DNA of 64,000 nt from an uncultured Bacilli bacterium (lineage in GTDB: Bacteria; Bacillota_I; Bacilli_A; RFN20; CAG-826): contig CAKPBC010000001.1 of assembly GCA_934140155.1 (NCBI GenBank), forward strand, positions 124,001 to 188,000. Direction: 5' to 3'. Both the position numbers and the translations under genes were made by a program. Position 1 is the stretch's first letter; the number at the start of each line of letters is the position of its first letter. Shown one piece after another: positions 7,625 through 17,769 of the stretch. The notes below the pieces were generated by a model, which worked only from the letters and a program-made list of their open reading frames with translations, was not told the origin of the DNA and made no database searches.

Positions 7625-9373
7625 TTAATTGTCCAATGCATATTGACTAACAAGCAATGACAACCTATGTCCAGATAAATTATTAACTGACATTTTTTCT
7701 TTAATCAATTTAATTGAATTGTCCAATTTAAATTTTCCTCTATTTTCAGATATCCATCTTACTAGCGAATGACAATAATCCCATTCTTTTTCATTTAATG
7801 TTTTATTTATTATTTTTCTAATCATATGTTTTACAGCATTTACCATAATATCATCAGTTTTAAATAAAGATGCGGCAAGCACTTTTCCTTCGTAAAAAAT
7901 TTTCTCTAATAAATGCATTTTTTGATTTATCTCTAACCAATCAATTTTATTATTTTTTGAATTTTTTAAGTAATTTTTATTAAAGATACAAGAGTACTCC
8001 TTTATAATATTTTTTTCAATATTTAAAATCCACTCAGGTATCTGCCCACCAAACAACGGAGAATTTATGTCATCATTTTCAAAAGTTGAATTATTGTAAA
8101 TATATTTAGCGATATAAGTTGGGCATTCTTTAATTATTTTAGATTCTAATATTTTGCCTTTAGAATTGTTTGAGACAATATCTTTGCAATTAATAACAGA
8201 AAAATAAAATTTTTTAAATAAATCCAGTAAATCATATTCTTCTGATTTAAAATAGTCATAAAATTTTTTCATAATTTGCAAATACTCAGAATTTGGTTTT
8301 ATAGAATAAAAGACATTATTTCCATATTCATTATATTTTTTTAGAGGGATGTTTCGTTTCGGAATTTGTAAATTAACTAAATCATTATATTTTTCATCAT
8401 AAATCATTTTATAGACATTTGTAATAAAAGATTTTAAATCATTTTCTTTGATTTCGTTTAGTAAATTTAATAATTTAATATTTTCATAAACAAAATCATA
8501 ATCATTATGAATACTTTCAACATATTCTTTGACTTTCTTTTCTATATCCTCTTGTTCATTTTTCTTGCTTTGAAAATGAGATAATATAGAAAGAAAGTCT
8601 AATTCATATTTTTTATAATTTTCTGTTAGTTCAGCTTTATTTAATCTATTTTCGTAAATATTTAAACAACAATAATAAATACAATCAATTAAGTTAGAAT
8701 CAACTTTTGATTCAAAAAAAGACAAAATGTATTTAATTTTTATTAATGTTCTTAAATTATTTATTGGGAGTTTATTGTTTACAAAATGATTGGCATACTC
8801 TTTTCCTATGATTGATGTAATCGCTTCATTTGTTGGTGTTTTAAAATCATATTCATTTTGAATTACTTTTTCTTTAAATCCTTTGAATTCCTCTAAATCA
8901 CTCAACTTTTCAGTATTAGTTATCAATATTACTTTAGTACATAAATGTGGTAACGAGTCAACAAATCCAAAAACTTGTTCTATAGTCAATTCATTATCCT
9001 TTCTTTCTATATCATCTAAAACGAATAAGTATTTTTTGTTATCATCATGTTTTTCATTTAATAATGCTGATACCATTCCAATCAAAGGTATCCCAATTGA
9101 CACTGAACCAACTCCAACGTTAACATCTTGTCCTATGTTTTTTAACCAAGATACAAATCTATTTTTTAAACTTTCAGATTTTAAAGCTAGTGCATTTAAA
9201 TCATTTACACTTGAAATACCAAATAAAGATAATTTTATAACTTTATACTCACTAACTTCTTTTAAAAACAAATCAACCGCAAAAGTTTTTCCTACGCCCC
9301 AAGCTCCTTTAACTAGAAAAGCATGAGAATTTTTATCCTTAAGAAAAGCATTTAATTTTTCATTTAATTCCAT
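7625..9373 (-). CDS. KAP-type P-loop NTPase
   Basis: The 582-residue protein starts with a P-loop domain: Walker A GAWGVGKT at 23-30 (the G-x-WG-x-GKT form usual in KAP NTPases), Walker B YLFVLDDIER with D120/D121, and a sensor-like strand VILITNTEKL. The remaining 400 residues are helical, charged and not recognised. KAP NTPases are STAND-like ATPases found patchily in bacteria, often near mobile or defence genes, and some are implicated in phage exclusion. Here it stands alone, with no partner within 250 nt on either side. The hydrophobic stretch near 87-104 may be a membrane-contacting insertion, also typical of KAP proteins. The ribosome site is atypical (GTGGGGCG). A defence role is inference only. 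Confidence 0.72.
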   Translation of the reverse strand: MELNEKLNAFLKDKNSHAFLVKGAWGVGKTFAVDLFLKEVSEYKVIKLSLFGISSVNDLNALALKSESLKNRFVSWLKNIGQDVNVGVGSVSIGIPLIGMVSALLNEKHDDNKKYLFVLDDIERKDNELTIEQVFGFVDSLPHLCTKVILITNTEKLSDLEEFKGFKEKVIQNEYDFKTPTNEAITSIIGKEYANHFVNNKLPINNLRTLIKIKYILSFFESKVDSNLIDCIYYCCLNIYENRLNKAELTENYKKYELDFLSILSHFQSKKNEQEDIEKKVKEYVESIHNDYDFVYENIKLLNLLNEIKENDLKSFITNVYKMIYDEKYNDLVNLQIPKRNIPLKKYNEYGNNVFYSIKPNSEYLQIMKKFYDYFKSEEYDLLDLFKKFYFSVINCKDIVSNNSKGKILESKIIKECPTYIAKYIYNNSTFENDDINSPLFGGQIPEWILNIEKNIIKEYSCIFNKNYLKNSKNNKIDWLEINQKMHLLEKIFYEGKVLAASLFKTDDIMVNAVKHMIRKIINKTLNEKEWDYCHSLVRWISENRGKFKLDNSIKLIKEKMSVNNLSGHRLSLLVSQYALDN

Positions 9374-9636
9374 AAGTTCGCCCCACTTCTAATAATTATT
9401 TCTTTAATCTCACTAGTTTTAAATAATTTAAATATCAATCGTTTATAGTTATATTCATACAAATTTTAGTTACTTTTTACGTGCGTAAGGGATAATTATT
9501 TACAACATGATAAGCATTCATCTTTATAATTCTCCTTTACAAATTTAATAATACTTGAAACGGATAAATTGTACAACAAATATCGGTTGTTTAAATATAT
9601 AAATCTTTATGATATTATTTATCTAGGAGAAAAATC

Positions 9637-10224
9637 ATGGACAATATTTATATATTTTTATATCATAACGATTACATAAAACATGATATTCATTTACCAA
9701 TAAATATAATAAATCACTCTAAAAAATATAGTGATTTAGATTTTAATATAAGCATAAGTAACTATTATTATTTAAACTCAAAACTTGAAAAATTATTTAA
9801 TTCATCTTTAAAAGAATTATATTTTGACGAATTTGATAAACCTCATATTCCTAACATATACATTTCTTTAGCGCATACTCGTAATTTATTTGGTTTTGTA
9901 ATATGTGCTTCGCAAGATATAGCTATTGATATTGAATCAATTAATCGTTTTACTGATTTTAAACACATCAATACAATTTTAAATGATTTAGAATATCAAG
10001 AATATATAAAATCTAGCGCAAAAAGCGAATATTTAGCTAATAAGTGGACAACTATTGAAGCATTAAGTAAATTAGAGGGAACGGGGTTAAATAAAGATGC
10101 ATTAAAAAAACGCCCTAATCATTACAAAAATTTTGTCTTAAATAATTCGAGCGTTTCTATTGTTTCTAATAAACCAATTAAAAATAGTATTAAGTTATTT
10201 ATTGATGAGAAAGAAATTAATTAG
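9637..10224 (+). CDS. Sfp-type 4'-phosphopantetheinyl transferase
   Basis: A 195-residue protein with the two motifs of the Sfp/AcpT superfamily: IAIDIES (D98, E100, Mg2+ binding) and WTTIEALSK (W137 to K145, with E141 and K145). These enzymes transfer the phosphopantetheine arm from CoA to a Ser of an acyl or peptidyl carrier protein. It is somewhat shorter than Sfp itself. It may be the only carrier-protein activating enzyme of the cell, or serve a pathway including the truncated ligase at 1-549; neither can be decided. The ribosome site is AGGAG 8 nt before the ATG. The 3' end overlaps the converging yfhO-like gene by 8 nt, with no terminator between them. Confidence 0.88.
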   Translation: MDNIYIFLYHNDYIKHDIHLPINIINHSKKYSDLDFNISISNYYYLNSKLEKLFNSSLKELYFDEFDKPHIPNIYISLAHTRNLFGFVICASQDIAIDIESINRFTDFKHINTILNDLEYQEYIKSSAKSEYLANKWTTIEALSKLEGTGLNKDALKKRPNHYKNFVLNNSSVSIVSNKPIKNSIKLFIDEKEIN

Positions 10225-13200
10225 CTTTCTCATCTTTTTCTTTTGTAGAAGCTTTTCTTCTACGTTCAATCCAATAATTAACACCAATACTTATTCCTAA
10301 TAAAGCAAATCCACTTAATGATATTAATAATCCTTGTTTTAATTTTGGTGTAAAGTAACTTAAGTAATAAGATTGTTCACCTGAATCTGCAACAAAAGCC
10401 ATAAATCCGCCTTGGGCTTTAAATAAATCTTTTTGTTTTGAATTTCCATTAACATCTGTTACTTTTAAACTCCAACCAGCATCATAAGGAATAGTGGTAA
10501 CAACTATCTTACTACTTGTGTAATTAGTGGTAAATCTAGCAGTATTAGTAGTAACTTTTACATTTTCAAGTGGGTTTTGTTTAATTTTATTAATTGAATT
10601 CATGAAAGTATCATAATATTCTTGATAAACCGCAAAGCCATTCATAGCTGTTTTATCATCTTCATCAATCATTGGTTTAACCACAATTGTTTTAACTGGT
10701 CTAGAAGAATAAAATCCTCTTAAATTTTTATAGTCTTGTCCAATATATTGATGATAATCAAATGTAATTAAGTTATCATCTTCATCATACAAATGAACAT
10801 AAGCGTAACGATTAAGTTGCATTTTTAATCCAATGTAGCAACTGCCACCACGTGAATTAGTGGCGCTACAGAAGTTACTGCCATTTTTTAATGTAATAAT
10901 ATATTTATCTTGGTTGTATTTATATGGAGTTGAATTATTTGCTGCTAATAAAGTTCCGTTACTTGTATCTAATAATTCTTTAGCATTATTTCCAACGCCA
11001 TTTGGGCAATTATATCTCCTTACATTTAAATCAGAACCAGCGAATAACTCACCCGCATTAGTAGAATAATTATTAATTGGGAATTGTTTTAAGGAATTTA
11101 ATGTTTCTTCTGTGTAACTATTTTCTTCAAAGAATCCACTTTCATCAACATCATATAAAATTGCCCCAGATAATAAAGCTTCTTCATTTCTAATTCCTTG
11201 CATAAAGTCTTTAACCGCTGCTGAACTATATAAAGCCGCTCCATTATTGCGCGTATGTTCTGCACTATACACAGGCCAATAATTATTTTCTAAATACATA
11301 TAATTCTCAACTGAATCTTTATTAACGGGAATAATATTATCAAAAGCATATCCTAATTGAATATAGTTTTCATTTTCAAATACACTATGAGTGCTAGATG
11401 ATAAGTCTTCTCGATATTTATATCCAAAAGGAACATTATACATATTAATATCATTCACAATTTCTTCACTATCGATGTTAGTGTTATAATCCGAATTCTT
11501 AAGAATGTAATATTTAACACTTAAGAATTGATCAAGATTAACTTTCTTTTCATGCGCTCCCATTGTCCAAGTATCACGCCAATAAAGCATTCTTGTCCAG
11601 TTAAGGAAATCTTTAATATTAGTATTGTATAATGAGTGGAAGCCACCTACCCCATTATATCCTTCACGCATTCCTAAGTTATTTGTAGAATCATTTGCAG
11701 TAGTATTAAATATTCTAAAGTAGTCTTGGTCGGATTTATTGATATTACTTACAACCTTAACTTCATCTTTAAAGTTGCTAGGTCCTCCCGCTAAAGAATT
11801 ATAGGTGGTTTTTTGTCCAAATAGTGTCATATTACCTACAACAATAACTTCAATACAAAGCATGATTGGCAATATCTTTTCAAATTTAGGTTTTTGATAA
11901 TAGAAGCGAATAATGAAGTAAGCAACAATAACATAAATAAATTGATATATAACAATAGCAAATGTTTCTTTCACATCATATACATCATATTGATTTTTTG
12001 CCGCTGTCGCTACTGTAAATGCCATACAGAATAAAATTACTAACACAGATATATCAAAATACCATTTCGGATACGTTTTTAAATCTTTATAACTTATAGC
12101 AACATAAGCAATTAAAGCAATTACTACAAATAACTGCCATCTACCATAATCAACTGTAAAGCCATGAAATAATTCATAAGCAAATGGAGTAAATAACATT
12201 AATGTAAACATACCTGCGGCAAAAATATGTGATACTTTCTTTTTCCTTATACTATTAATAAGTGCTGGCACAACCATAATAGTTAATGGTGTATAAATAA
12301 ATAAACTTGATAAAGTATTATCATATCCAGTATTACGATATAAAACACAATGGAAATCACTCATAACAGGGAAGAAATAAGTTACTAATGGATAATACCT
12401 TTTCTTAGTAGAATTAAAATCAAATAATAATTTCCATGCCGCTTCTATGTTTTTTTCGCTAAACGCTGTCTTTAATGATTCTAAATAAGTTGCGCTTTCT
12501 ACTCTTCCAGCTTCTGTAACAGCATTTAAACAAGGTAGTAATACAAACGCACACATCATTAATCCGGTAGCAAAAGCAAATACGCCTAAGCCAATCGAAG
12601 CAAAATTTTCTTTAACATTTCTTGTTTTAATTGTTTGGAAAAATCTAAATCCAGCGTACATTACGCCTGCAAAGCATGCTACAACAAGGAAAAAATAATT
12701 AGCTAAACCAAGTACAAATAGTGAAATCATTAAAGTAAATGGTTTACGTTCTTTTAACACCTTATCTATTCCTAATAATACTAATGGAAACATTACTACA
12801 ACTTCCATAAAATGATTAAACCACATATAGTATAAGTTCCAGCCACAAAAAGCATAAGCGATAGAGAATAATCGAGCAGTCTTTTCTTCAACGCCTAAAT
12901 TTTTTAAATATAATCTAAAAGTAATACCCGCTAAAGCCATTTTGATTAACATTAAGAATGCTAATCCTTGTGGTATTAAAGATCTTGGGCAAAGTAATAT
13001 TGGTAAAAAGAATGGATTTAAGAAATAATAGAAACTATTAGCGCCAATATTATTAACGCCTAATACAGTATTTGAATCCCATAAAGGAAATTCACCTGTT
13101 TTTAAGAAATGCCACCAATCATCATATCCATTAGTGTAAAAAGGTATTTGTTGTTGCACATAGTCTCCGCCTAATGGAATTGTAAAACTTTCAATTAATA

Positions 13201-13315
13201 ATACAGCTATAGCCATAATAAAAGCCAAACCAAAAAGAAATAAGAAATAATAAAACACACTTTGCTTGTTTTTTAAAAAGGCAAATTTAGGTTTAATTCT
13301 TTCCCATAACTTCAT
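10217..13315 (-). CDS. yfhO: YfhO-family membrane protein (GT-C-like)
   Basis: A 1032-residue protein with about a dozen membrane helices in residues 20-500, a large outside domain (about 510-975) and a last helix near 990-1010. The first outside loop (GGDYVQQQIPFY, then GEFPLWDSN) and the order of helices are those of the YfhO family (DUF6044/YfhO). YfhO-type proteins are GT-C-fold glycosyltransferase-like; in Gram-positives some decorate lipoteichoic or wall teichoic acids with sugars. The acidic GGD early in loop 1 fits a GT-C catalytic or metal site (inference). The gene is monocistronic with AAGGAG as ribosome site. Confidence 0.85.
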   Translation of the reverse strand: MKLWERIKPKFAFLKNKQSVFYYFLFLFGLAFIMAIAVLLIESFTIPLGGDYVQQQIPFYTNGYDDWWHFLKTGEFPLWDSNTVLGVNNIGANSFYYFLNPFFLPILLCPRSLIPQGLAFLMLIKMALAGITFRLYLKNLGVEEKTARLFSIAYAFCGWNLYYMWFNHFMEVVVMFPLVLLGIDKVLKERKPFTLMISLFVLGLANYFFLVVACFAGVMYAGFRFFQTIKTRNVKENFASIGLGVFAFATGLMMCAFVLLPCLNAVTEAGRVESATYLESLKTAFSEKNIEAAWKLLFDFNSTKKRYYPLVTYFFPVMSDFHCVLYRNTGYDNTLSSLFIYTPLTIMVVPALINSIRKKKVSHIFAAGMFTLMLFTPFAYELFHGFTVDYGRWQLFVVIALIAYVAISYKDLKTYPKWYFDISVLVILFCMAFTVATAAKNQYDVYDVKETFAIVIYQFIYVIVAYFIIRFYYQKPKFEKILPIMLCIEVIVVGNMTLFGQKTTYNSLAGGPSNFKDEVKVVSNINKSDQDYFRIFNTTANDSTNNLGMREGYNGVGGFHSLYNTNIKDFLNWTRMLYWRDTWTMGAHEKKVNLDQFLSVKYYILKNSDYNTNIDSEEIVNDINMYNVPFGYKYREDLSSSTHSVFENENYIQLGYAFDNIIPVNKDSVENYMYLENNYWPVYSAEHTRNNGAALYSSAAVKDFMQGIRNEEALLSGAILYDVDESGFFEENSYTEETLNSLKQFPINNYSTNAGELFAGSDLNVRRYNCPNGVGNNAKELLDTSNGTLLAANNSTPYKYNQDKYIITLKNGSNFCSATNSRGGSCYIGLKMQLNRYAYVHLYDEDDNLITFDYHQYIGQDYKNLRGFYSSRPVKTIVVKPMIDEDDKTAMNGFAVYQEYYDTFMNSINKIKQNPLENVKVTTNTARFTTNYTSSKIVVTTIPYDAGWSLKVTDVNGNSKQKDLFKAQGGFMAFVADSGEQSYYLSYFTPKLKQGLLISLSGFALLGISIGVNYWIERRRKASTKEKDEKAN

Positions 13316-13464
13316 ATTTTGTTAGCTCCTTAATGTTAATCTCTATGAGATTAAAGATATTATATACACTTTTAATATTTTTATAAACACTTTTAATTTT
13401 AATTAATCTCATAAAAATTTATAAACATATGATTTTGATTTAACGAAAACATTTAAATTTATAC

Positions 13465-13508
13465 AAAAGACTGTGAAGTATCTTTTAAAATTTAATTACT
13501 TCACAGTC
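13465..13508 (-). terminator. Terminator of glycan cluster A
   Basis: On the minus strand GACTGTGAAGTA and TACTTCACAGTC (13469-13480 with 13497-13508) form a perfect 12 bp stem, followed by TTTTG. It lies 36 nt past the stop of the esterase gene and marks the end of the five-gene cluster that starts at 25345. Confidence 0.8.
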
Positions 13509-13543
13509 TCTTTGTATTCATAATTTTATAATAAAATTAATTT

Positions 13544-15310
13544 TTATTTAGTTTCTAATTTTAAAATTTCTTCAGCAAACAATTTACCAAGTTTAATTTC
13601 TGATAACGAATCAAAGTGAGCAATATCTGGATTGTCCTCAGGTTCTTTTGACCACTCTAAACCATTATCAATAGTGCTAAAATAGATATTGTGATCAGAA
13701 TCATTACTGAATTTAATTTTGGCATTATTCAATGCCTCTGGTTCAGGCCATGCCGGACTATTAGAAACACCAGCGTCAATAAAGTAAAAATTAGAATTCA
13801 ATTCTTGACGTAATGCTCCTACAAATCGTTTAAGATTATCATAATATCTTGCTGATCTAATTTTCGTTGCATCTGCTTCTCCTTGCATCCAACACATGTA
13901 ATTTAGTTCAACATCATAGCCTTTCTTTTCTAAATAATCGACTGATTCTTTAACAAATTTAACATAAGCATTGTATACGTCAGATTTCCTACCATCTTCT
14001 TTTACATACCAATCTGCGTCAAGACTTGTTCCGCCCCATGCATACTTTACGATAAAGTATTCATCTGAGATGGAAGAAAATGTCTCTGCCATGCCAATCT
14101 CTGGGCCAAAGCATGTAGTAGAAAATCCTTGTCCAAGTTTAGTATCAACAAATCCTTGCGATTGATTCCCACCATTTTCCGTAAAATAATTTGTTTTTAC
14201 ATTAGAATACCCATTTAAATATTCATTATACTTCTGCTCAGTTGTTTTTTCTTTTAAATATTCCATATGTGTCGTTCCGCTTGCATTAGATTGACCCGCG
14301 ACTAAAATAACTTTGGCTTTTTTATTAGTAACATTTGGCAAATTATCATTCATTATAAATGAATTATTAACATTGCCATTACTTCCACTATAAATAGTTG
14401 TTGGATGATCACCTAACTCTAATTTAATATTTGAAAACGATGAATACAAATTAGCATAGGAGAAAAAACCTATTTTGCCACCTTTAAATGTTCCTGCATC
14501 ATGTTCATATATTTTCTTACCATTAGCAAAATATTCAATTAAGCCATTTGATAATACATTAACTTTTAGGTGTTGCGGTGCAACTTCTATTTTGCTATTT
14601 TTTTCTTCTTCAGTTAAATTATCAAAGTTTCCTACAGGAGCCCATTCAGTTCTATCTAAGTTATCCGTGTGATAGATATTAAAAGAATTAGCTTGAACAT
14701 GGAAAAGAATATAATCTAAATCAGAAGTCTTAAGCATAATTCCTGCTCTTGTATGTTGTGTTGATCCATATTTAAATTCAACATCAGCCTCCAAAGAAAA
14801 ACCTTTATTAGTAAAATCTTCAATTGGTTGATTATTGCTATTTATATATTCTATATTAGCAAATTTGTTCATCCATTTAGCCCAATGATTTTGTGTTTGA
14901 ATATTCATAGTTAAACGATTGTTATAGTAACCAAATGGATTGTTATTATTATCCGAATAAGCACCAACATAATCGCCATTCCAAGATTTTAATGAAAAAG
15001 CTGGGGTTTCATATTCGTTTTCTTCATAAATTTTATAATTTGTTTTTATACCATTAATTACTAAATATCCATCATCACTAACTGTAATATCTACTGAATC
15101 ACCTTTGTCACCTTTATCGCCTTTATCGCCTTTATCGCCTTTAATAGAAGCAAGCCATTCCTCATATGTTAGTGGAGAATCACTATTAGCAACATACATT
15201 TGATATATTTTTTCAATTTCTGTTGGCTCTGTCTTACTTGTGTTTTCTCTATTACATCCGCAAAGAACTAAACTCAACACTAATGGCAACATATACAAAA
15301 TTTTTTTCAC
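13544..15310 (-). CDS. Collagen-stub lipoprotein with LamG-like and SASA esterase domains
   Basis: A 588-residue lipoprotein: signal and lipobox LCGC (Cys near 19), a short helical piece (YEEWLASIKG), a collagen-like GDK repeat (about 58-71), a beta-sandwich of about 190 residues (110-298, LamG/DUF1080-like), then a sialate O-acetylesterase-type SGNH domain with GQSN (nucleophile Ser near 341), a WMQGEAD block and a C-terminal D-x-x-H (DIAHFD). The family removes O-acetyl groups from sugars or plant glycans. The start is the GTG at 15310, with GAGGTG 6 nt upstream; the GTG at 15319 would lie inside that ribosome site. It is the last gene of cluster A and probably deacetylates the glycan at the cell surface before or after GH127 action. 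Confidence 0.85.
   Translation of the reverse strand: MKKILYMLPLVLSLVLCGCNRENTSKTEPTEIEKIYQMYVANSDSPLTYEEWLASIKGDKGDKGDKGDKGDSVDITVSDDGYLVINGIKTNYKIYEENEYETPAFSLKSWNGDYVGAYSDNNNNPFGYYNNRLTMNIQTQNHWAKWMNKFANIEYINSNNQPIEDFTNKGFSLEADVEFKYGSTQHTRAGIMLKTSDLDYILFHVQANSFNIYHTDNLDRTEWAPVGNFDNLTEEEKNSKIEVAPQHLKVNVLSNGLIEYFANGKKIYEHDAGTFKGGKIGFFSYANLYSSFSNIKLELGDHPTTIYSGSNGNVNNSFIMNDNLPNVTNKKAKVILVAGQSNASGTTHMEYLKEKTTEQKYNEYLNGYSNVKTNYFTENGGNQSQGFVDTKLGQGFSTTCFGPEIGMAETFSSISDEYFIVKYAWGGTSLDADWYVKEDGRKSDVYNAYVKFVKESVDYLEKKGYDVELNYMCWMQGEADATKIRSARYYDNLKRFVGALRQELNSNFYFIDAGVSNSPAWPEPEALNNAKIKFSNDSDHNIYFSTIDNGLEWSKEPEDNPDIAHFDSLSEIKLGKLFAEEILKLETK
15100..15141 (-). repeat. 9-nt tandem repeat encoding the GDK collagen-like stub
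   Basis: The unit CCTTTATCG (plus strand) recurs about four and a half times with small changes and encodes Gly-Asp-Lys triplets in the esterase lipoprotein. Short tandem units in a surface gene can change copy number by slippage without breaking the frame. Confidence 0.75.
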
Positions 15311-15362
15311 AATTGACACCTCGATTCTTGTTTTGAAAAATTTATTAAATTATATAATTGAT

Positions 15363-17741
15363 TTAATTTGTTTTTCTCTTTTTAAGAGCAATAACGTAAT
15401 AAGCAATAGGAATAAATCCTAGAATAGCAAATAACACTATTACATTTGTTTGGTTATTATCTATTGCTGTTATAATCACAGAACGACTATCACTCTTTTC
15501 GGTTTCTTTATGATTTAATAAAGTTTTTAAATATTCTATTGTTTCACCAATAGTTACTCCTTCAATATCGGTAGCAGATGCAATTGCCGCTCTTTCATCA
15601 TCACTATATGATTCATATTTCGCAATCATTTTATTTAATTTATCCACATTTTCCGGTTCTAACATTTCACAAATGCTACCATTTACTCTTAATGAATGCC
15701 ATTCATTAACAAATTCGACAACGTTGCCGACAAGAGGTGGAACTTCCATAGTTTTTGTGTCACCACAAGAACATTCAAAGATGCTTGTTCCGCTTTCAAA
15801 ATAAGTTGGTGCCGTGATTACTGTCTTTTCTTTCCAACCATGCACATGCACACGCACCGCATCTTCATATCTATAACCCATTTCATCTACAATGTAAGTA
15901 TATAAATAATGATCACCAGCAGTTGTCAAATCAATTGATGATAAATCATATCTCATTTCTTTTTCTGTTACTTCGCGTACATCACCATTAGGATATGTTA
16001 ATGTAGCGTTTAATAATGAAGTAATATCCCCATCCGTTTCTACTTTAATAGTATCCACAGCATCAAAAACAGGCATAGATCCAACTAAATCAATTTGAAT
16101 ATTATCAATTCCGAAATCCAATTGAGAATTTTCATAGCCTTTAATAACAAAGTATAAATTCATATAGTAATTTGGGTTATATGAAGTTGATGGTGTATAT
16201 TCTAAAGTTACATGTCTATTAATCATCGATGCTTTATGCACATTTGTAAAATCACTAATAGATGTTAATGTCTCTTTGTTAAATCCTGCTGCAAAATGTG
16301 ATTCATCTAAATTAATTGAAAATTCATTCCATCCATCACCAATGACATCAAAACTCAAACGATATCTATTATCACTTTGAATGGTATTAGGATTTGTGTC
16401 ATTTAGTTGATATAAATAGAAATTACGATATAAATCTGTTGTTATATCACCTTGGAATCTAACATATTTATTACCATTATCAGTCTGCGCAACATTTAAA
16501 CTACTATTAGAAGGTAAGATATTTGGTACAGATGTTGCACCAGCTTCTAAATTATCAAAATTATTAGCAAATACATTTGTATCTGGAATAATAGTTGTCT
16601 TTTCAATTTGAATATTATCAATTCCGAAATCTAATTGAGAATTTTCATAGCCTTTGATAACAAAATATAAATTCATATAGTAATTTGCGTTATATGAAGT
16701 TGATGGTGTATATTCTAAAGTTACATGTCTATTAATCATCGATGCTTTATGCACATTTGTAAAATCACTAATAGATGTTAATGTCTCTTTGTTAAATCCT
16801 GCTGCAAAATGTGATTCATCTAAATTAATTGAAAATTCATCCCATCCATCACCAATGACATCAAAACTCAAACGATATCTATTATCACTTTGAATGGTAT
16901 TAGGATTTGTTTCATTAAGTTGATATAAATAGAAAGTACGATATAAATCTGTTGTTACATCACCTTGGAATCTAACATATTTATTACCATTATCAGTTTG
17001 AGCAACATTTAAACTACTATTGGAAGGTAAGATATTTGGTACAGATGTTGCACCAACTTCTAAATTATCAAAATCATTAGCAAATACAACGTAATTAGCA
17101 GGTTTGATATCTTGATATATTAAGAAATCATCCATAAATACTGTATTACCTTCTTGAGCATTTCCTGTTGTTATTTTAGCATAAGCTTTACTTGCATCGC
17201 TTGTAGCAATAAAATCGAAACTCAAAATGTTATTTTCATAGCTTGCTCTAGTTACTGTTGCTCCATTAAATATTCGAACAACCCCATTATTAATTGCAAC
17301 GCCAGTCCAATTATCAAATTGTAATTGAATAGCTAAATCTGCGCCATCCGCTAACGAGGCATCAATATACAATTGAAAAGTATATTTTTCGCCAACCACA
17401 CATTTTGATAATCCCCCATCTCCTAATAAATTACCTAAAGTGTGATATTGTTGATTCCCTTGTAATGTGACTTCTAATCCTTTCTTAGTATTATGCGTTA
17501 CAGTTTTAACAGAAGCCGTTGATACTTCACAAGCAAATGTACGATCAACCGCCCATAACTCACTAGCGTCGTTTGCAGTAATATTATCCCAATTATTAGA
17601 ATATAGTGTTTTTTTAGAAAACAATGTACTTTCTTCAGCGCTTGCAATTTTAGCTATAGAATGATTGGATAACATAGTAACGCCTAAACTAGACAAAATA
17701 AACAAACTACTTAATGCCAAAAACTTAAATTTTCTTTTCAT
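15363..17741 (-). CDS. Membrane-anchored modular surface protein with a duplicated module
   Basis: A 792-residue exported protein. Order: signal peptide (MKRKFKFLALSSLF), one beta-sandwich module (about 40-215), two nearly identical 162-residue modules (about 220-560), a bacterial Ig-like domain (from VGSMPVFDAV, about 560-645), a helical domain (about 655-740) and a C-terminal membrane helix with a basic tail (KKRKTN). All modules end in a variant of D-(N/D)-x-x-I (IDNIQI), the usual end of CBM4/9/22-like jelly rolls, so carbohydrate binding is likely but unproven. No LPxTG motif: the anchor is a membrane helix. Start: the ATG at 17741 follows GGAGGAAA; the upstream ATG at 17756 overlaps that ribosome site. 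Fourth gene of cluster A. Confidence 0.75.
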   Translation of the reverse strand: MKRKFKFLALSSLFILSSLGVTMLSNHSIAKIASAEESTLFSKKTLYSNNWDNITANDASELWAVDRTFACEVSTASVKTVTHNTKKGLEVTLQGNQQYHTLGNLLGDGGLSKCVVGEKYTFQLYIDASLADGADLAIQLQFDNWTGVAINNGVVRIFNGATVTRASYENNILSFDFIATSDASKAYAKITTGNAQEGNTVFMDDFLIYQDIKPANYVVFANDFDNLEVGATSVPNILPSNSSLNVAQTDNGNKYVRFQGDVTTDLYRTFYLYQLNETNPNTIQSDNRYRLSFDVIGDGWDEFSINLDESHFAAGFNKETLTSISDFTNVHKASMINRHVTLEYTPSTSYNANYYMNLYFVIKGYENSQLDFGIDNIQIEKTTIIPDTNVFANNFDNLEAGATSVPNILPSNSSLNVAQTDNGNKYVRFQGDITTDLYRNFYLYQLNDTNPNTIQSDNRYRLSFDVIGDGWNEFSINLDESHFAAGFNKETLTSISDFTNVHKASMINRHVTLEYTPSTSYNPNYYMNLYFVIKGYENSQLDFGIDNIQIDLVGSMPVFDAVDTIKVETDGDITSLLNATLTYPNGDVREVTEKEMRYDLSSIDLTTAGDHYLYTYIVDEMGYRYEDAVRVHVHGWKEKTVITAPTYFESGTSIFECSCGDTKTMEVPPLVGNVVEFVNEWHSLRVNGSICEMLEPENVDKLNKMIAKYESYSDDERAAIASATDIEGVTIGETIEYLKTLLNHKETEKSDSRSVIITAIDNNQTNVIVLFAILGFIPIAYYVIALKKRKTN
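16091..17089 (-). repeat. Tandem 513-nt duplication inside a surface-protein gene
   Basis: Bases 16091-16576 and 16604-17089 (about 486 bp each, offset 513) are nearly identical, differing at scattered single bases. Each encodes one beta-sandwich module. High DNA identity points to a recent duplication or ongoing homogenisation. The offset is a multiple of three, so gain or loss keeps the frame. Confidence 0.9.
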
Positions 17742-17769
17742 AATCATTTCCTCCATTTCAAGTTTTTTT

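Noticed and set aside
9477..9521. Minus-strand 14-codon ORF with a good AAAGGAGA ribosome site upstream of the KAP NTPase gene
   Set aside because: Possible leader peptide, but it has no run of regulatory codons, no terminator or anti-terminator after it, and is more than 100 nt from the NTPase gene. Too short to support alone.
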